Counted from the stretch's first letter, positions 16,264-26,120 are shown. The stretch: 64,000 nucleotides of DNA from Aquitalea sp. LB_tupeE (GCF_013391415.1 NZ_JACAXB010000002.1:1-64000), one strand, 5' to 3'. Translations and numbers: made by a program. The notes: generated by a model not told the origin, from the sequence alone.

Positions 16264-18717
16264 TTAGAAAATGTGGCGTTTCAGCAGCCCTGCATCATGC
16301 TGCTCCAGTGCCATGTCAAAATCATCCACCATGATGACATCGCGCTTGAGCTTGCGCGCACGGATGACCGCATCAAAATCAGCCTGGGTGATCAAGCCGC
16401 CTTGCAAGGCCTCTTCCAGCCGCTCACGTGCAGTAATGCGCGAGAACTTGCCATCACGTGCCAGCTTGCGCAGCTTCTGTTCGACAGGCTCTGTTGTCAG
16501 GATGGCATCCAGCGCATGGCGCAGCACACCGACGGCATCTTCTTCCGAAGGCGATACGTACATGCCGCGAGTCAAGCGGTCGCGCATTCCACCCGGCTCC
16601 ATCATGGCGCGGGCCACCTTGGTGCCAATGCGGTCAGAAGCCGGCTTGAGGGTGAGGCCCCACGGGAAGATGATCTTGCGCAGCACCCAGGCCAGACCAC
16701 GACTGGGCAGGTTGGCCAGGAAACCGTCCATAGCCTGCTGCAGATCAAATAGCGCGTTTTCTACCGCCCAGCGCAGCACTGCCAAGTCTTCCTTCTGCGC
16801 GCCTTCGCGTTCGAAACGCTTGAGGCAGGCCGTGGCGATGTAGAGATTGGACAGCATATCCCCCAGACGAGCGGACAGCTTCTCGCGGAACTTCAGCGTG
16901 CCGCCCAGGCTGAACATGGCCATATCGGATAGCAAGGCAAAGGCACTGGAAAAACGAGTGATCTGCTTGTAGTAAAGCGCAGTTTCGCCACCGCGCGGTG
17001 CACCGGCAAAGCGCGCGCCGGTCAGCCCCAGCCACAGCGACCGAAACACATTGCTGATGACGAAGTTGATGTGACCGGTAATAGCACGATCAAACTCGGC
17101 AGCATCATTGGCCATGGCGGCTTTCATCTCGCGCAACACAAAGGGATGGCAGCGGATGGCACCCTGACCGTAGATGATCATCGAACGGGTGAGGATGTTG
17201 GCACCTTCCACCGTAATGCCGATCGGGATGGATTGATAGGCACGCGCCAGATAGTTGCGCGGCCCCAGCACCACTGCCTTGCCGCCGTGAATGTCCATCG
17301 CGTCGTTGATGGTCTTACGCATGCGCTCGGTGTTGTGGTACTTGAGCACGGCAGACAGCACGGATGGCTTTTCACCCATGTCCAGACCGGTGAGTGCCAG
17401 GTCCTGCGCGGCTTCCATCTGGTAGGTGTAACCAGCGATGCGCGCCATGGCTTCGTCCACGCCTTCGAACTTGCCGATAGGCAAGCCGAACTGGTCGCGA
17501 ATGCGAGCATACGCACCGGTGGTGAATGTAGTCACCTTGCCGCAGGCCACCGACATGGCGGGCAGGGAAATGCAACGACCAACCGACAGGCACTCCACCA
17601 GCATGCGCCAGCCCTGACCGGCAAACTCACGCCCGCCAATGATCCATTCCAACGGAATGAACACATCCTTACCCCAGGTAGGGCCGTTCATGAACACTGC
17701 ACCACCGGGAAAATGACGACGGCCAATGCAAACGCCCTCATGCTCGGTCGGCACCAGTGCGCAGGTGATACCGATTTCTTCCTTATCGCCCAGCAGGTGG
17801 TCCGGATCGTACATCTTGAACGCCAGACCCAGAATGGTTGCGACCGGGGCCAGGGTAATCCAGCGTTTTTCCCAGCTGACACGCAAGCCGAGCACATCTT
17901 CGTGACGCTGGCCAGTGCGCGGGTCGGTATAGCTGCCACGGCAGACAATGCCGTAGTCAGGAATGCTGCCAGCATCCGAACCAGCATAAGGACTGGTCAG
18001 CGCAAAGCACGGCACCTCCACGCCCTTGGCCAGACGCGGCAGGTAATAATCTTTCTGTGCTTCAGTGCCATAGTGCTGCAGCAATTCGCCCGGGCCGAGC
18101 GAGTTGGGCACCATGACCGACACCGCAGCGGAACCGCCACGCGTGGCGATCTTGGTGACGACCTTGGCGTGGGCATAGTTGGAGAACTCCAGACCGCCAT
18201 ACTTCTTCTTGACGATCATGCCCAGGAAGCCGTTGTCCTTGATGAACCGCCATACTTCCGGCGGCAAATCTTTCAGCTCGTGCGTGATCTTCCAGTCATC
18301 GATCATCGCGCACAGCTGCTCAGTCGGGCCATCCAGGAAAGCTTGCTCTTCTGCGCTCAGCTTGGCATCCGGAAAGGCCAGCAGGCGCTGGTAATCCGGC
18401 TTGCCGGAGAACAGATCCCTATCCCACCACACCGTACCAGCATTGATCGCTTCCTGTTCGGTCTGCGACATGGCCGGGGTGATTTTCTTGAAGATACCGA
18501 ATACCGGGCCGGTGAAAACGGCACGACGCAGCGGAACGATATTCAGCACGACAGCCAGGAGTGCAAACACACCCCAGGCAATGGTGGAAACCGGGCAGCC
18601 AAACGCAAATTGCAGGCTGGCAAGCCAGGCAGCCAGCCCCACAGTCCACGCCAGCACCGGCGCGCGATAATACGCCATCACACCAAGCAGTGCGATGAGA
18701 AGAACAGCAGCAAACAT
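16264..18717 (-). CDS. fadE: Acyl-CoA dehydrogenase FadE
   Basis: Membrane-associated FAD enzyme for the first step of beta-oxidation. The 817-residue product matches the long FadE type. Two N-terminal hydrophobic helices (residues 1-65) are followed by the acyl-CoA dehydrogenase core, with blocks such as GFLGMIVKKKYGGLEFS, CFALTSPYAGSDAGS and MDIHGGKAVVLGPRNYL, and then the DUF1974-type C-terminal region. GAGGG lies ten bases before the ATG. It begins 26 bp after the psrA-like gene, so it almost certainly shares its promoter. Confidence 0.94.
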   Translation of the reverse strand: MFAAVLLIALLGVMAYYRAPVLAWTVGLAAWLASLQFAFGCPVSTIAWGVFALLAVVLNIVPLRRAVFTGPVFGIFKKITPAMSQTEQEAINAGTVWWDRDLFSGKPDYQRLLAFPDAKLSAEEQAFLDGPTEQLCAMIDDWKITHELKDLPPEVWRFIKDNGFLGMIVKKKYGGLEFSNYAHAKVVTKIATRGGSAAVSVMVPNSLGPGELLQHYGTEAQKDYYLPRLAKGVEVPCFALTSPYAGSDAGSIPDYGIVCRGSYTDPRTGQRHEDVLGLRVSWEKRWITLAPVATILGLAFKMYDPDHLLGDKEEIGITCALVPTEHEGVCIGRRHFPGGAVFMNGPTWGKDVFIPLEWIIGGREFAGQGWRMLVECLSVGRCISLPAMSVACGKVTTFTTGAYARIRDQFGLPIGKFEGVDEAMARIAGYTYQMEAAQDLALTGLDMGEKPSVLSAVLKYHNTERMRKTINDAMDIHGGKAVVLGPRNYLARAYQSIPIGITVEGANILTRSMIIYGQGAIRCHPFVLREMKAAMANDAAEFDRAITGHINFVISNVFRSLWLGLTGARFAGAPRGGETALYYKQITRFSSAFALLSDMAMFSLGGTLKFREKLSARLGDMLSNLYIATACLKRFEREGAQKEDLAVLRWAVENALFDLQQAMDGFLANLPSRGLAWVLRKIIFPWGLTLKPASDRIGTKVARAMMEPGGMRDRLTRGMYVSPSEEDAVGVLRHALDAILTTEPVEQKLRKLARDGKFSRITARERLEEALQGGLITQADFDAVIRARKLKRDVIMVDDFDMALEQHDAGLLKRHIF

Positions 18718-18743
18718 TGTGATTTACCCTCGTGTTGACCCTG

Positions 18744-19433
18744 CTAACCCTTGACAGGCGAGACCAACCCGGCAACCACAAATGGCACAAGATACTTCAC
18801 GATCATGTCTGGATCCCTGGCGGAAACAATCTGGCTGCGGGTGAAAATCTTCAGCACATCATTTCCGGCAAAAGCGTTGAACATGACGCTGAATGCAAAA
18901 TGCATTCTCCAGGCCAACTCCTCCACCCCAAGCTCTGGCAGCGCATGATGAAATGCGCGTGAGTAGCGTTGCACGAACACACTGTATTGCTGTGAGATGG
19001 TTTCACGCAGCAGTCGGTGGTTTTCCACCAATGTACGTGACAGAAGTCTGACAAACAGGGCCCCGCCCCTCGCAGGGTCCTTGGACAGCGCCAGACACGG
19101 CCGGATAAAGGTCGTGACCAGGCTTTCCACTGACAGCTTCTCTTCTCTTGCCTCCAGCTCGTCGAGCTCAGCCAGACAGGACGCAATCAAGGGCGCCAGC
19201 CTGCGCATGAACACGGCTTCAAACAGTGCATCCTTCGAGCCGAAGTGATAGTTCACTGCGGCCAGGTTGACTTCGGCCTGCTGAGTAATCATGCGAAGCG
19301 AGGTAGCCTCAAAACCGTGCTCCACGAACAGCCTCTCGGAAACGTCAAGAATGCGTGTTGCCGTATCCGGGCGGCTGGCTTCCATGTTCTCTTGTGCCTT
19401 TTTTGTACTTGCAGGGTATTTAGTCTTGTCCAT
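18744..19433 (-). CDS. psrA: TetR-family regulator, PsrA-like
   Basis: Transcriptional regulator with an N-terminal TetR helix-turn-helix. The segment TSLRMITQQAEVNLAAVNYHFGSKDALFEAVF is very like Pseudomonas PsrA, which senses long-chain fatty acids and represses beta-oxidation genes. The C-terminal half has the PsrA-like core FVRLL and ends in a hydrophobic VPFVVAGL. Position directly upstream of fadE and two PsrA-like operators over its own promoter support the role. The start is uncertain: ATG at 19433 gives 229 residues, while ATG at 19385 with AAGAGA upstream gives 213. The identification rests on recalled similarity, not a search. Confidence 0.8.
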   Translation of the reverse strand: MDKTKYPASTKKAQENMEASRPDTATRILDVSERLFVEHGFEATSLRMITQQAEVNLAAVNYHFGSKDALFEAVFMRRLAPLIASCLAELDELEAREEKLSVESLVTTFIRPCLALSKDPARGGALFVRLLSRTLVENHRLLRETISQQYSVFVQRYSRAFHHALPELGVEELAWRMHFAFSVMFNAFAGNDVLKIFTRSQIVSARDPDMIVKYLVPFVVAGLVSPVKG

Positions 19434-19442
19434 CTCAACTTT

Positions 19443-19486
19443 CGAACAAGCGTTTCAAACTTACGTTTTAATTTGATCAGTGTCAA
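19443..19486 (-). promoter_or_regulatory. psrA-fadE promoter with two overlapping PsrA-like operators
   Basis: On the minus strand TTGACA (19481-19486) is followed after 17 bp by TAAGTT (19458-19463). The -10 lies inside CAAACTTACGTTTT (19456-19469). A second, weaker copy, CGAACAAGCGTTTC (19443-19456), abuts it over the expected start near 19450. This arrangement fits direct autorepression that also controls fadE. Confidence 0.6.
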
Positions 19487-19530
19487 GAGCACCCTCCTTG
19501 CAATATGGATGGATTTCCAGTACACCATCG

Positions 19531-19563
19531 CGAAAACGGCAGTCTAAAGTCTAGACTGCCGTT
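19531..19563 (-). terminator. Terminator of metZ
   Basis: Perfect 12-bp arms (19535-19546 and 19552-19563) with a 5-base loop, followed on the minus strand by TTTT. It is 28 bp past the metZ stop and insulates the fad locus. Confidence 0.85.
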
Positions 19564-19591
19564 CGTTTGAATGAAACGCAGGTATCAATAT

Positions 19592-20776
19592 TTAGTCAAG
19601 TCCACGTGCCAGGTCCCTTTTCAGGTCCTCGACATTTTCCAGGCCCACTGCTACTCGAATCAGGCCTTCCTCAATGCCGGCTCTCTGACGCACCTCAGGT
19701 GCCACCCGCGCATGCGTGGTTGATGCCGGGTGGGTAATTGTACTCTTTACATCGCCAAGATTGGCAGTGCGTGAAATCAGTTGCACACCATCAACCAATC
19801 GCCATGCCCCGGCACGCCCACCCCTCACCACAAACGACACCACCGCACCACCGGCTTTCTGCTGGCGCTGCGCCAGCTCATACTGCGGATGGCTGGCCAA
19901 ACCCGGGTAGTAGACACGTTCGATGGCGGGATGCGCCTCCAGCCAGCGCGCCAGTTCCAGTGCATTGGCACTGTGCTTTTCCATACGCAACGACAAGGTT
20001 TCCAGACCAGACAGCAGCACCCAGGCATTGAATGGTGCCAAAGTCGGGCCAGCGGTACGCACATGCAGATACACCTGCTCTACCAGTGCATGACTCCCCA
20101 CCACCGCACCACCCATCACCCGGCCATGGCCATCGAGATATTTGGTGGCCGAATGCATGACCAGATCAGCCCCCAGTTTCAGCGGCTGCTGCAAGGCCGG
20201 CGAACAGAAACTGTTATCCACAACCAGCAAGGCATCATGACGATGAGCAATGTCCGCAACAGCTGCAATATCAGCAATCTCGGTCAGCGGATTGGAAGGT
20301 GTCTCCAGGAAAAACAGCTTGCTATTAGGCTTGGCCGCCGCCTCCCAGGCTGTCAGATCACGCGCATCGACGAAGGTGGTTTCCACGCCGAATTTGGCCA
20401 GCAAGCCGGCAAACAGATTGGTGGTGGAACCGAACAGGCTTTGTGAGGAGACAATGTGATCGCCCGCCTTGAGCAGGCTCATCATGATGGCCTGAATGGC
20501 AGCCATGCCGGTAGCGGTGGCAATGGCACGCTCGCCGCCTTCCATCAAGGCCAGTCGCTGCTGGAAGGTCGTGACAGTGGGATTGGTAAAGCGGGAATAG
20601 GTGTAACCTTCGATTTCACCCATGAACATGGCAGCAGCCTGCTCTGCCGACTCGTAACAGAAGCTGGAAGTCAAATGCAGGGCCTGGCTGTGCTCGCGAT
20701 ATTCACTGCTTTCACGGCCACCACGGATGGCCAAGGTTTCTGGATGATAGTGCTGTGCTGTATTTTCGACTGACAT
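19592..20776 (-). CDS. metZ: O-succinylhomoserine sulfhydrylase MetZ
   Basis: PLP enzyme that makes homocysteine directly from O-succinylhomoserine and sulfide (direct sulfhydrylation route to methionine). From the ATG at 20776 it has 394 residues. The Cys/Met metabolism signature is clear, with the PLP lysine in [15 protein letters not shown] and other conserved blocks YSRFTNPT and ETPSNPL. Position directly after purF is characteristic of metZ in Pseudomonas and Neisseriales and separates it from cystathionine gamma-synthase. A longer frame to 20815 adds 13 unconserved residues. Confidence 0.92.
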   Translation of the reverse strand: MSVENTAQHYHPETLAIRGGRESSEYREHSQALHLTSSFCYESAEQAAAMFMGEIEGYTYSRFTNPTVTTFQQRLALMEGGERAIATATGMAAIQAIMMSLLKAGDHIVSSQSLFGSTTNLFAGLLAKFGVETTFVDARDLTAWEAAAKPNSKLFFLETPSNPLTEIADIAAVADIAHRHDALLVVDNSFCSPALQQPLKLGADLVMHSATKYLDGHGRVMGGAVVGSHALVEQVYLHVRTAGPTLAPFNAWVLLSGLETLSLRMEKHSANALELARWLEAHPAIERVYYPGLASHPQYELAQRQQKAGGAVVSFVVRGGRAGAWRLVDGVQLISRTANLGDVKSTITHPASTTHARVAPEVRQRAGIEEGLIRVAVGLENVEDLKRDLARGLD

Positions 20777-20922
20777 GATGATTCTCGAATCTTGTTGCCG
20801 GCAGCAAGCCACCATGGCTTGTCACCTTCTTGTGCAGGCTATCTTGCCTGATCAGGGGCATTTATCTAAATGAAATTGCGGCATAACGATGCCAGCCCTT
20901 GGCAGCAAGTGCGCGCCACCAT

Positions 20923-20949
20923 AAAAAAAACCGGCCGCAGCCGGTTTTT
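20923..20949 (-). terminator. Terminator of purF
   Basis: Stem AAAAACCGGC/GCCGGTTTTT with a 4-base loop, and an eight-base T-run on the minus strand. It begins 12 bp past the purF stop, so metZ has its own promoter or depends on read-through. Confidence 0.88.
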
Positions 20950-20960
20950 CTGCACCTGAC

Positions 20961-22493
20961 TTACATCAGGTTTTGCTCTGCCACATTCAGGTTCAAATCA
21001 ATCATCTGGGTGCTGACCGGATTTTCCTCTTTCTTGTCGGCACCACGTGCGCACTCGATGGCATCCAGATAAGCAGCAGTGATATCGCCAGTAATGTATT
21101 TGCCGTCAAAGCAGGAAGTTTCGAATTCATGCAGCTTCGGATTCACCGAATGCACAGCTTCCTGCAAAGCGGACAGATCCTGGTAAATCACCGCATCTGC
21201 GCCAATTTCTGCCGCAATTTCCAGTTCGGTGCGACCGGTGGCCAGCAGTTCGGCACGGGTCGGCATGTCGATGCCGTAAACATTGGGGAAGCGAACTGCC
21301 GGTGCCGCAGAGGCAAAGTACACTTTCCGGGCCCCTGCATCGCGCGCCATCTGCACGATTTCCTTGGACGTGGTACCGCGCACGATGGAATCGTCCACCA
21401 GCAGGACATTGCGGTCCTTGAATTCGCAGGCAACCGGGTTGAGCTTCTGGCGAACCGACTTTTTACGCACGGCCTGACCAGGCATGATGAAAGTGCGGCC
21501 GATGTAGCGGTTCTTGATGAAGCCTTCGCGGTACGGCAGGCCCAGGCTGTTGGCCAGCGCCAGGGCACTGGGGCGGCTGGTATCCGGAATCGGCATCACC
21601 ACGTCGATGTCCAGTTCCGGCAATACGCGACGGATTTTCTCACCCAGTTTCTCGCCCATCACGATACGTGCCTGGTAAACCGACGCACCGTCGATCACCG
21701 AATCCGGACGGGCGAAGTAGACATATTCGAACAGGCAGGGCGCGTGGCGCACTTCCTTGGCACATTGACGGGCGTGGAAATCACCATCAAAGCTGACAAA
21801 CACACCCTCACCCGGCTCGACATCACGCAGGGTGCTGAAGCCGGAGCAGTCCAGCGCAACCGATTCGGAAGCAAACATGTACTCGGCCTTGCCACTGGTT
21901 TGCGTGCTGCCGATCACCAGCGGACGAATGCCGTTGGGGTCGCGGAAAGCAACCAGGCCATAACCAGCGATCAGCGCCACCACGGCATAAGCACCTCGCA
22001 CCCGGCGATGCACAGCCTCGATGGCACCAAAGATGGCATCCACGCTCAATTCAAAGCCCACCACACGCTCGGCCAATTCATGGGCGAATACGTTGAGCAG
22101 GACTTCCGAGTCGGAATTGGTATTGATATGACGCAGATCGTGACGGAACATGTCCGCCTTCAACTCGTCAGTATTGGTCAGGTTACCGTTATGCGCCAAC
22201 ACAATGCCAAAGGGCGAGTTGACATAAAACGGCTGAGCCTCGGCCAGACTGGAGGCAGAACCGGCAGTCGGGTAACGCACATGTGCGATACCGGCATTGC
22301 CCATCAGGGAGCGCATATTGCGGGTGCGGAATACATCGCGCACCATGCCGCTGCCCTTGTGCATGTGAAAGGTCTTGCCACTGGAGGTGACAATACCCGC
22401 CGCATCCTGCCCACGGTGCTGCAGCACTTGCAGTCCGTCATACAACAACTGATTGACGGGGGACTGCCCTACCACGCCTAGAATTCCACACAT
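20961..22493 (-). CDS. purF: Amidophosphoribosyltransferase PurF
   Basis: First committed enzyme of purine synthesis, making phosphoribosylamine from PRPP and glutamine. From the ATG at 22493 the product is 510 residues and begins M-C-G-I-L-G, so Cys2 becomes the N-terminal nucleophile of the glutaminase domain after Met removal. No propeptide is present. The glutaminase blocks [11 protein letters not shown] and AHNGNLTN and the PRPP-binding loop [13 protein letters not shown] are intact. It lies downstream of cvpA, as in E. coli. Confidence 0.97.
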   Translation of the reverse strand: MCGILGVVGQSPVNQLLYDGLQVLQHRGQDAAGIVTSSGKTFHMHKGSGMVRDVFRTRNMRSLMGNAGIAHVRYPTAGSASSLAEAQPFYVNSPFGIVLAHNGNLTNTDELKADMFRHDLRHINTNSDSEVLLNVFAHELAERVVGFELSVDAIFGAIEAVHRRVRGAYAVVALIAGYGLVAFRDPNGIRPLVIGSTQTSGKAEYMFASESVALDCSGFSTLRDVEPGEGVFVSFDGDFHARQCAKEVRHAPCLFEYVYFARPDSVIDGASVYQARIVMGEKLGEKIRRVLPELDIDVVMPIPDTSRPSALALANSLGLPYREGFIKNRYIGRTFIMPGQAVRKKSVRQKLNPVACEFKDRNVLLVDDSIVRGTTSKEIVQMARDAGARKVYFASAAPAVRFPNVYGIDMPTRAELLATGRTELEIAAEIGADAVIYQDLSALQEAVHSVNPKLHEFETSCFDGKYITGDITAAYLDAIECARGADKKEENPVSTQMIDLNLNVAEQNLM

Positions 22494-22554
22494 TGCTCTA
22501 CTCTCTCTTCCCAACTACCAGGATTTTCAGACAAAACCTACAGCCAAAGAAAAA

Positions 22555-22593
22555 GGCGGAAATCTTGAGGTGAAGATATCAAGATAATCCGCC
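22555..22593 (-). other. Long hairpin between cvpA and purF
   Basis: Nested arms GGCGGA/TCCGCC and ATCTTGA/TCAAGAT form an extended stem in the 112-bp spacer. No T-run follows, so it is more likely a purF leader structure or mRNA stabiliser than a terminator. Confidence 0.55.
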
Positions 22594-22605
22594 TGTTCCA
22601 TCACA

Positions 22606-23100
22606 CTAACCGGTGTAATGCAGATTGTCTGCCAGCATGGCTGGCAGCCAGGGCCTTAATGACAAGGCCAGTGATTCGAATGGAGCGGCCAATACCGCAT
22701 TCCTCCACATAGGCTGGCGCGGCATGTCACTCAAGCCGCCCACCAGCACCAGCACCGTGACCAACACCAGCCCGCGAGCCAGGCCAAACACGGCACCCAT
22801 CAATCGGTTCAAACCACCCAGACCAGCCGAATCCAGCAGACTGGTCAGAGTAATACGCAATAATGCCGTGGCCAGCCACGACAGGAAAAACAGCAGCACA
22901 AAAGAAGCCAGCAGACGCAAACCCTGGCTTGGCAACTCGTTGGGCATGAAGCTTGCCACCATTGGCGACAACTCCTTGGCACACCAGAAAGCCAGCAGCC
23001 AGGAGCTCAGCGACAGCACCTCGGCCACCAGACCGCGCACCATGGCTACCAGCACAGAGCCAAGCAGGATGGCTATCACAATGTAGTCAAAGACAGTCAT
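22606..23100 (-). CDS. cvpA: CvpA family membrane protein
   Basis: A 164-residue inner-membrane protein with four hydrophobic segments and the CvpA opening FDYIVIAILLGSVLVAMVRGLVAEVLS. It is required for colicin V production in E. coli, with envelope-homeostasis roles reported elsewhere; the molecular activity is unknown. Gene order folC-dedD-cvpA-purF is the classical one. It starts six bp after the dedD stop codon, which argues for co-transcription. Confidence 0.9.
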   Translation of the reverse strand: MTVFDYIVIAILLGSVLVAMVRGLVAEVLSLSSWLLAFWCAKELSPMVASFMPNELPSQGLRLLASFVLLFFLSWLATALLRITLTSLLDSAGLGGLNRLMGAVFGLARGLVLVTVLVLVGGLSDMPRQPMWRNAVLAAPFESLALSLRPWLPAMLADNLHYTG

Positions 23101-23106
23101 CGTTGC

Positions 23107-24021
23107 TTACTTGCTCACGACAATGCCGGAAACCCCAGCCTGGGAAAGCTTGCGCAATGCAGCTTCAGCCTCTGCCCGGCTGGCAAACGGACCAACCCGC
23201 ACCCGAGTGACTTCACCCTTGCTGGTTTGCACCTTGCTGAAGTGGGCAGATACACCCAATGCAGACAGTTTGTTCTTCAGTGCATCGGCCTTGGCCGGGT
23301 CCGACAATGCTGCCAGCTGGATTACGGATTTGCCATTGCCGACATTATCCACTTTTTCCAGCTTGGACTCACTTTTCTTTACAGCAGATGGCTTGCTCGC
23401 CGGCTCGTCATCGAAATGACCTGCCAGAATGGCAGCCGGGTCAGGCTGTTTGTGCTTGGCCGGAGCTGGTTTCTCCACCTTGGCCGGCTTGCTTTCTGCC
23501 GCAACGGGCGGGTGAGTGTCCAAAGGCTTGCTGGCCACTTTCTTTTTTGGCGGCTCATGCACCAGCGGCTGGCTCGCCCCTTCCGCGGCCTTGGCTTTGG
23601 CCTGCCCGGTGGCGATGGCACCTGCCGTTGCCACGGCGGCAACTGCGGCCGGAGCGACAACATTGGCAGCAGGCTTGTCCGGAACAACCGAGTTCAGGTC
23701 TGCGGGCAGCTGGGTTCCTGCACTCTTGACTGCAGGTGCCGATGCGGCAAGCAGGGCCGGAGCCGATGCCACCGACTTGCCAACAGCAGGCGCAGACGCA
23801 GTGGCGACATGCACCGCAGGCGGCAGCGCAGCCTCAGCCGGTGTGCCTGAGGCTTCACTGGCAATTTCCACCGATTCCGGGCGCATTTGCTGATCCGGCA
23901 GATGGCCGACCACATTCCACAGCACACCAGTAGATACCGTCACCAGCACAACCGCGCCCACCAGGCGACGCCTGGCACGCTTGCGCAACAAAATCAGTTC
24001 ATCGTGGGCAGACAGGGCCAT
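23107..24021 (-). CDS. dedD: SPOR-domain cell-division protein DedD
   Basis: Inner-membrane septal protein whose C-terminal SPOR domain binds denuded peptidoglycan at the division site. From the ATG at 24021 (GAGGATG upstream) it has 304 residues: a short basic cytoplasmic head, one membrane helix at about 20-40, a long Ala/Pro/Lys-rich periplasmic linker, and a SPOR domain over the last 75 residues (VIQLAALSDPAKADALKNKL through TRVRVGPFASRAEAE). The order folC-dedD-cvpA supports the name. The linker is low-complexity. Confidence 0.85.
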   Translation of the reverse strand: MALSAHDELILLRKRARRRLVGAVVLVTVSTGVLWNVVGHLPDQQMRPESVEIASEASGTPAEAALPPAVHVATASAPAVGKSVASAPALLAASAPAVKSAGTQLPADLNSVVPDKPAANVVAPAAVAAVATAGAIATGQAKAKAAEGASQPLVHEPPKKKVASKPLDTHPPVAAESKPAKVEKPAPAKHKQPDPAAILAGHFDDEPASKPSAVKKSESKLEKVDNVGNGKSVIQLAALSDPAKADALKNKLSALGVSAHFSKVQTSKGEVTRVRVGPFASRAEAEAALRKLSQAGVSGIVVSK

Positions 24022-24028
24022 GCCATCC

Positions 24029-25297
24029 TCAAGTGCGTTGCCGACGGGCTTCCAGCACCTCGGCAACAGTGTGGAAAGAGCCAAAAACGGTAATTCTATC
24101 ATTCTCGCCCGCTGCCGATAAGGCAGCTTGCCAGGCGGAAGCGACATCTTCGAAAGCCTGCACCTTGCCAATGCCAAGCGTCTTCAGCTGCGCGGCAATC
24201 GAGGTGCCGCTCTGCCCGCGTGGCATATCCAGGCCAGCCACGTACCATCCATCGAATTCATCTTTGGCCAGTTCGGCCACGGCAGCCAGGTCCTTGTCCG
24301 CCAGCATGGAAAACACTGCGTAACGGTTTTCGGCAAACGGCAACTGGCGCAGGCTGGCCACCATGGCCTTGACCGCATGCGGATTGTGTCCGACATCCAG
24401 CACCACCACCGGCCGCCCCGGCAATACCTGGAAACGGCCGGGCCATTCCACTTCAACCAGGCCTTGCTTGAGCGCACCAATGCCAACGGGCAGGCGCTCA
24501 TGCAGACAGTCGAGCACCGCCAATGCCGCTGCAGCATTACCCAGCTGGTAGCCACCACGCAGCGCAGGCATTGGCAAGGCATGGCGTCGTGCACTGCCCA
24601 TCTGGAAGGACCATTGATTGTCCATGCGGGAATAGCTGTAATCGCGGCCCAGCAGTTTGAGGTCGGCACCGATGGACGCAGCATGATCCAGCAGGCGCTG
24701 CGGCGGCTGCGGGTCTGCGCAGATGGCAGGCTTACCTGGTCGGTAGATACCGGCTTTCTCGAAGCCGATATCCTCGCGGTTATCACCCAGAATGGCAGCG
24801 TGGTCGATATCCACACTCACCACCACCGACACATCCGGTTCAAAGATGTTCACCGCATCCAGACGTCCACCCAGACCGACTTCCATGATGGCCACATCGA
24901 CTTTTTCTTCGATAAAGCTGTGCATGGCCCCCAGGGTGCCGAACTCGAAATAGGTCAGCGAGGTATCACCACGCGCGGCATCGATGGCGGCAAAACTGTT
25001 GATGATGCGTTCATCACTCACCGGTTTGAGATCAATCGCCACCCGCTCGTTATAGTGCTGGATATGCGGCGAGGTATAACAACCCACTTTGAAACCGGCG
25101 CGCTGATACATGGTGGACAGCATGGCACAGACCGAACCCTTGCCATTGGTGCCAGCCACCATGATGACCGGGAAGTTGGGCTGCAGCTGCATGGCACTCC
25201 ACACTTTGCGTACCCGTTCCAGACCCATGTCTATGGTGGTGACATGCAGGCCCTCCAGCCATTGCAACCATTCGTTCAGCGTAGTTCTTTGCATCAT
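24029..25297 (-). CDS. folC: Bifunctional folylpolyglutamate / dihydrofolate synthase FolC
   Basis: Adds glutamate to dihydropteroate and to reduced folates. The 422-residue Mur-ligase-type protein has the ATP loop VAGTNGKGSVCAML, the family block TSPHIQHYNERVAI, the MEVGLGGRLDAVN motif and DVGHNPHAV. The ATG at 25297 overlaps the stop of the upstream gene (ATGA); a second ATG follows at once. A much longer frame upstream is not supported because it overlaps the YgfX-like gene in another frame. Confidence 0.94.
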   Translation of the reverse strand: MMQRTTLNEWLQWLEGLHVTTIDMGLERVRKVWSAMQLQPNFPVIMVAGTNGKGSVCAMLSTMYQRAGFKVGCYTSPHIQHYNERVAIDLKPVSDERIINSFAAIDAARGDTSLTYFEFGTLGAMHSFIEEKVDVAIMEVGLGGRLDAVNIFEPDVSVVVSVDIDHAAILGDNREDIGFEKAGIYRPGKPAICADPQPPQRLLDHAASIGADLKLLGRDYSYSRMDNQWSFQMGSARRHALPMPALRGGYQLGNAAAALAVLDCLHERLPVGIGALKQGLVEVEWPGRFQVLPGRPVVVLDVGHNPHAVKAMVASLRQLPFAENRYAVFSMLADKDLAAVAELAKDEFDGWYVAGLDMPRGQSGTSIAAQLKTLGIGKVQAFEDVASAWQAALSAAGENDRITVFGSFHTVAEVLEARRQRT

Positions 25298-25755
25298 GGT
25301 TTTTCCAAAACAGCAGGTGTATCCCGCTCTGCTTCCGGATGGAACCACAGCAGATATACCCGCAATTGCCGCAGTGCTTCCTGATCGGCACTGTCCGGCA
25401 ACAGCAGACAACGGTGATGACGGCCTGCGGCCGTCACATTGACGATGACAAACAAGGGTGACACAAAACAGTGGTCGCGCAGCTGCACTTGCATGACCTG
25501 GTCAGTTTGCAACCACCACATACGACCATGCGCATCCACTTCGATACGCAGCACCCGGTGCGAATTTCCCCAGCCATTGGTGCGCAAGGCAAACCACCCA
25601 AGCAGGCACTGCAACGGAATAAGCGCCCACATGCGCGGCTGATAAAGCATCAACAAGACAGCAGACAAGGCCAGCACACACAGCACCAGAATCAGGAAGA
25701 TGCGGGACGGGCGTAACTGCAGCGCAAAGGGCGGCAGCAAGCGGGCCTTGTGCAT
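25294..25755 (-). CDS. YgfX-like small membrane protein
   Basis: A 153-residue protein with two adjacent membrane helices (about 18-60) and a C-terminal soluble part. The pattern of basic N-terminus with PSR, paired helices, a W-x-L strand and a LLLPDSADQEALRQLRVYL tail resembles the YgfX/CptA family, whose E. coli member is encoded with SdhE and was proposed to act on cytoskeletal proteins. No sdhE is present here. It overlaps folC by four bases and lies nine bp after the next upstream gene. The family call is tentative. Confidence 0.5.
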   Translation of the reverse strand: MHKARLLPPFALQLRPSRIFLILVLCVLALSAVLLMLYQPRMWALIPLQCLLGWFALRTNGWGNSHRVLRIEVDAHGRMWWLQTDQVMQVQLRDHCFVSPLFVIVNVTAAGRHHRCLLLPDSADQEALRQLRVYLLWFHPEAERDTPAVLEKP

Positions 25756-25763
25756 GAGGTGGC

Positions 25764-26120
25764 TTACAGCTCGCCTGCCGGACTGTTGCTGATATCGCCT
25801 TCTACCGTGTCCAGTACGGTTGAGTGGATTTCCACATCAAACCATTCCCAGAAGGCCTTGAGCGACATGTCCTGAGGCCACAGGTCTTCGTCGTCATACC
25901 AGGACGCCACTTCAATCTTGAACAATTGCTCGTACTGCTCGTCGATATGGGCAACGGCTTCTTCCGGCTCGTTGAACTCCGGCAGCAGAATCACCGTGCA
26001 GTCACTGCGCAGGCTGTCCAGGGTCAAATCCACCATATCGTTGCCGGGCACGGCATTGAGCCAATCCAAAAATGGCTGTTTGGGCTTGATGACGGCAACC
26101 GAGCGGTCAACAAAATACAT
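25764..26120 (-). CDS. Conserved small acidic protein of unknown function
   Basis: A 118-residue soluble protein, strongly acidic (LLPEFNEPEEAVAHIDEQYEQLF, SWYDDEDLWP), with no membrane segment or catalytic motif I recognise. The ATG at 26120 has AAAGGA at good spacing; the frame stays open to 26204 with weaker starts. It heads the folC-dedD-cvpA-purF run and is divergent from uup with 109 bp between. Confidence 0.7.
   Translation of the reverse strand: MYFVDRSVAVIKPKQPFLDWLNAVPGNDMVDLTLDSLRSDCTVILLPEFNEPEEAVAHIDEQYEQLFKIEVASWYDDEDLWPQDMSLKAFWEWFDVEIHSTVLDTVEGDISNSPAGEL

Noticed and set aside
17071-18738. Long open frame of about 555 codons opposite fadE
   Set aside because: It is the antisense shadow of a well-recognised gene in GC-rich DNA. 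Its product is His/Gly/Arg-rich with no family signature and it has no ribosome binding site.
20973-22481. Long open frame of about 500 codons opposite purF
   Set aside because: Complement of a strongly conserved enzyme gene; composition is atypical and no domain is visible.
24022-24177. N-terminal extension of dedD to 24177
   Set aside because: The extra 52 residues overlap folC in another frame and lack any family similarity; the ATG at 24021 has a good ribosome binding site.
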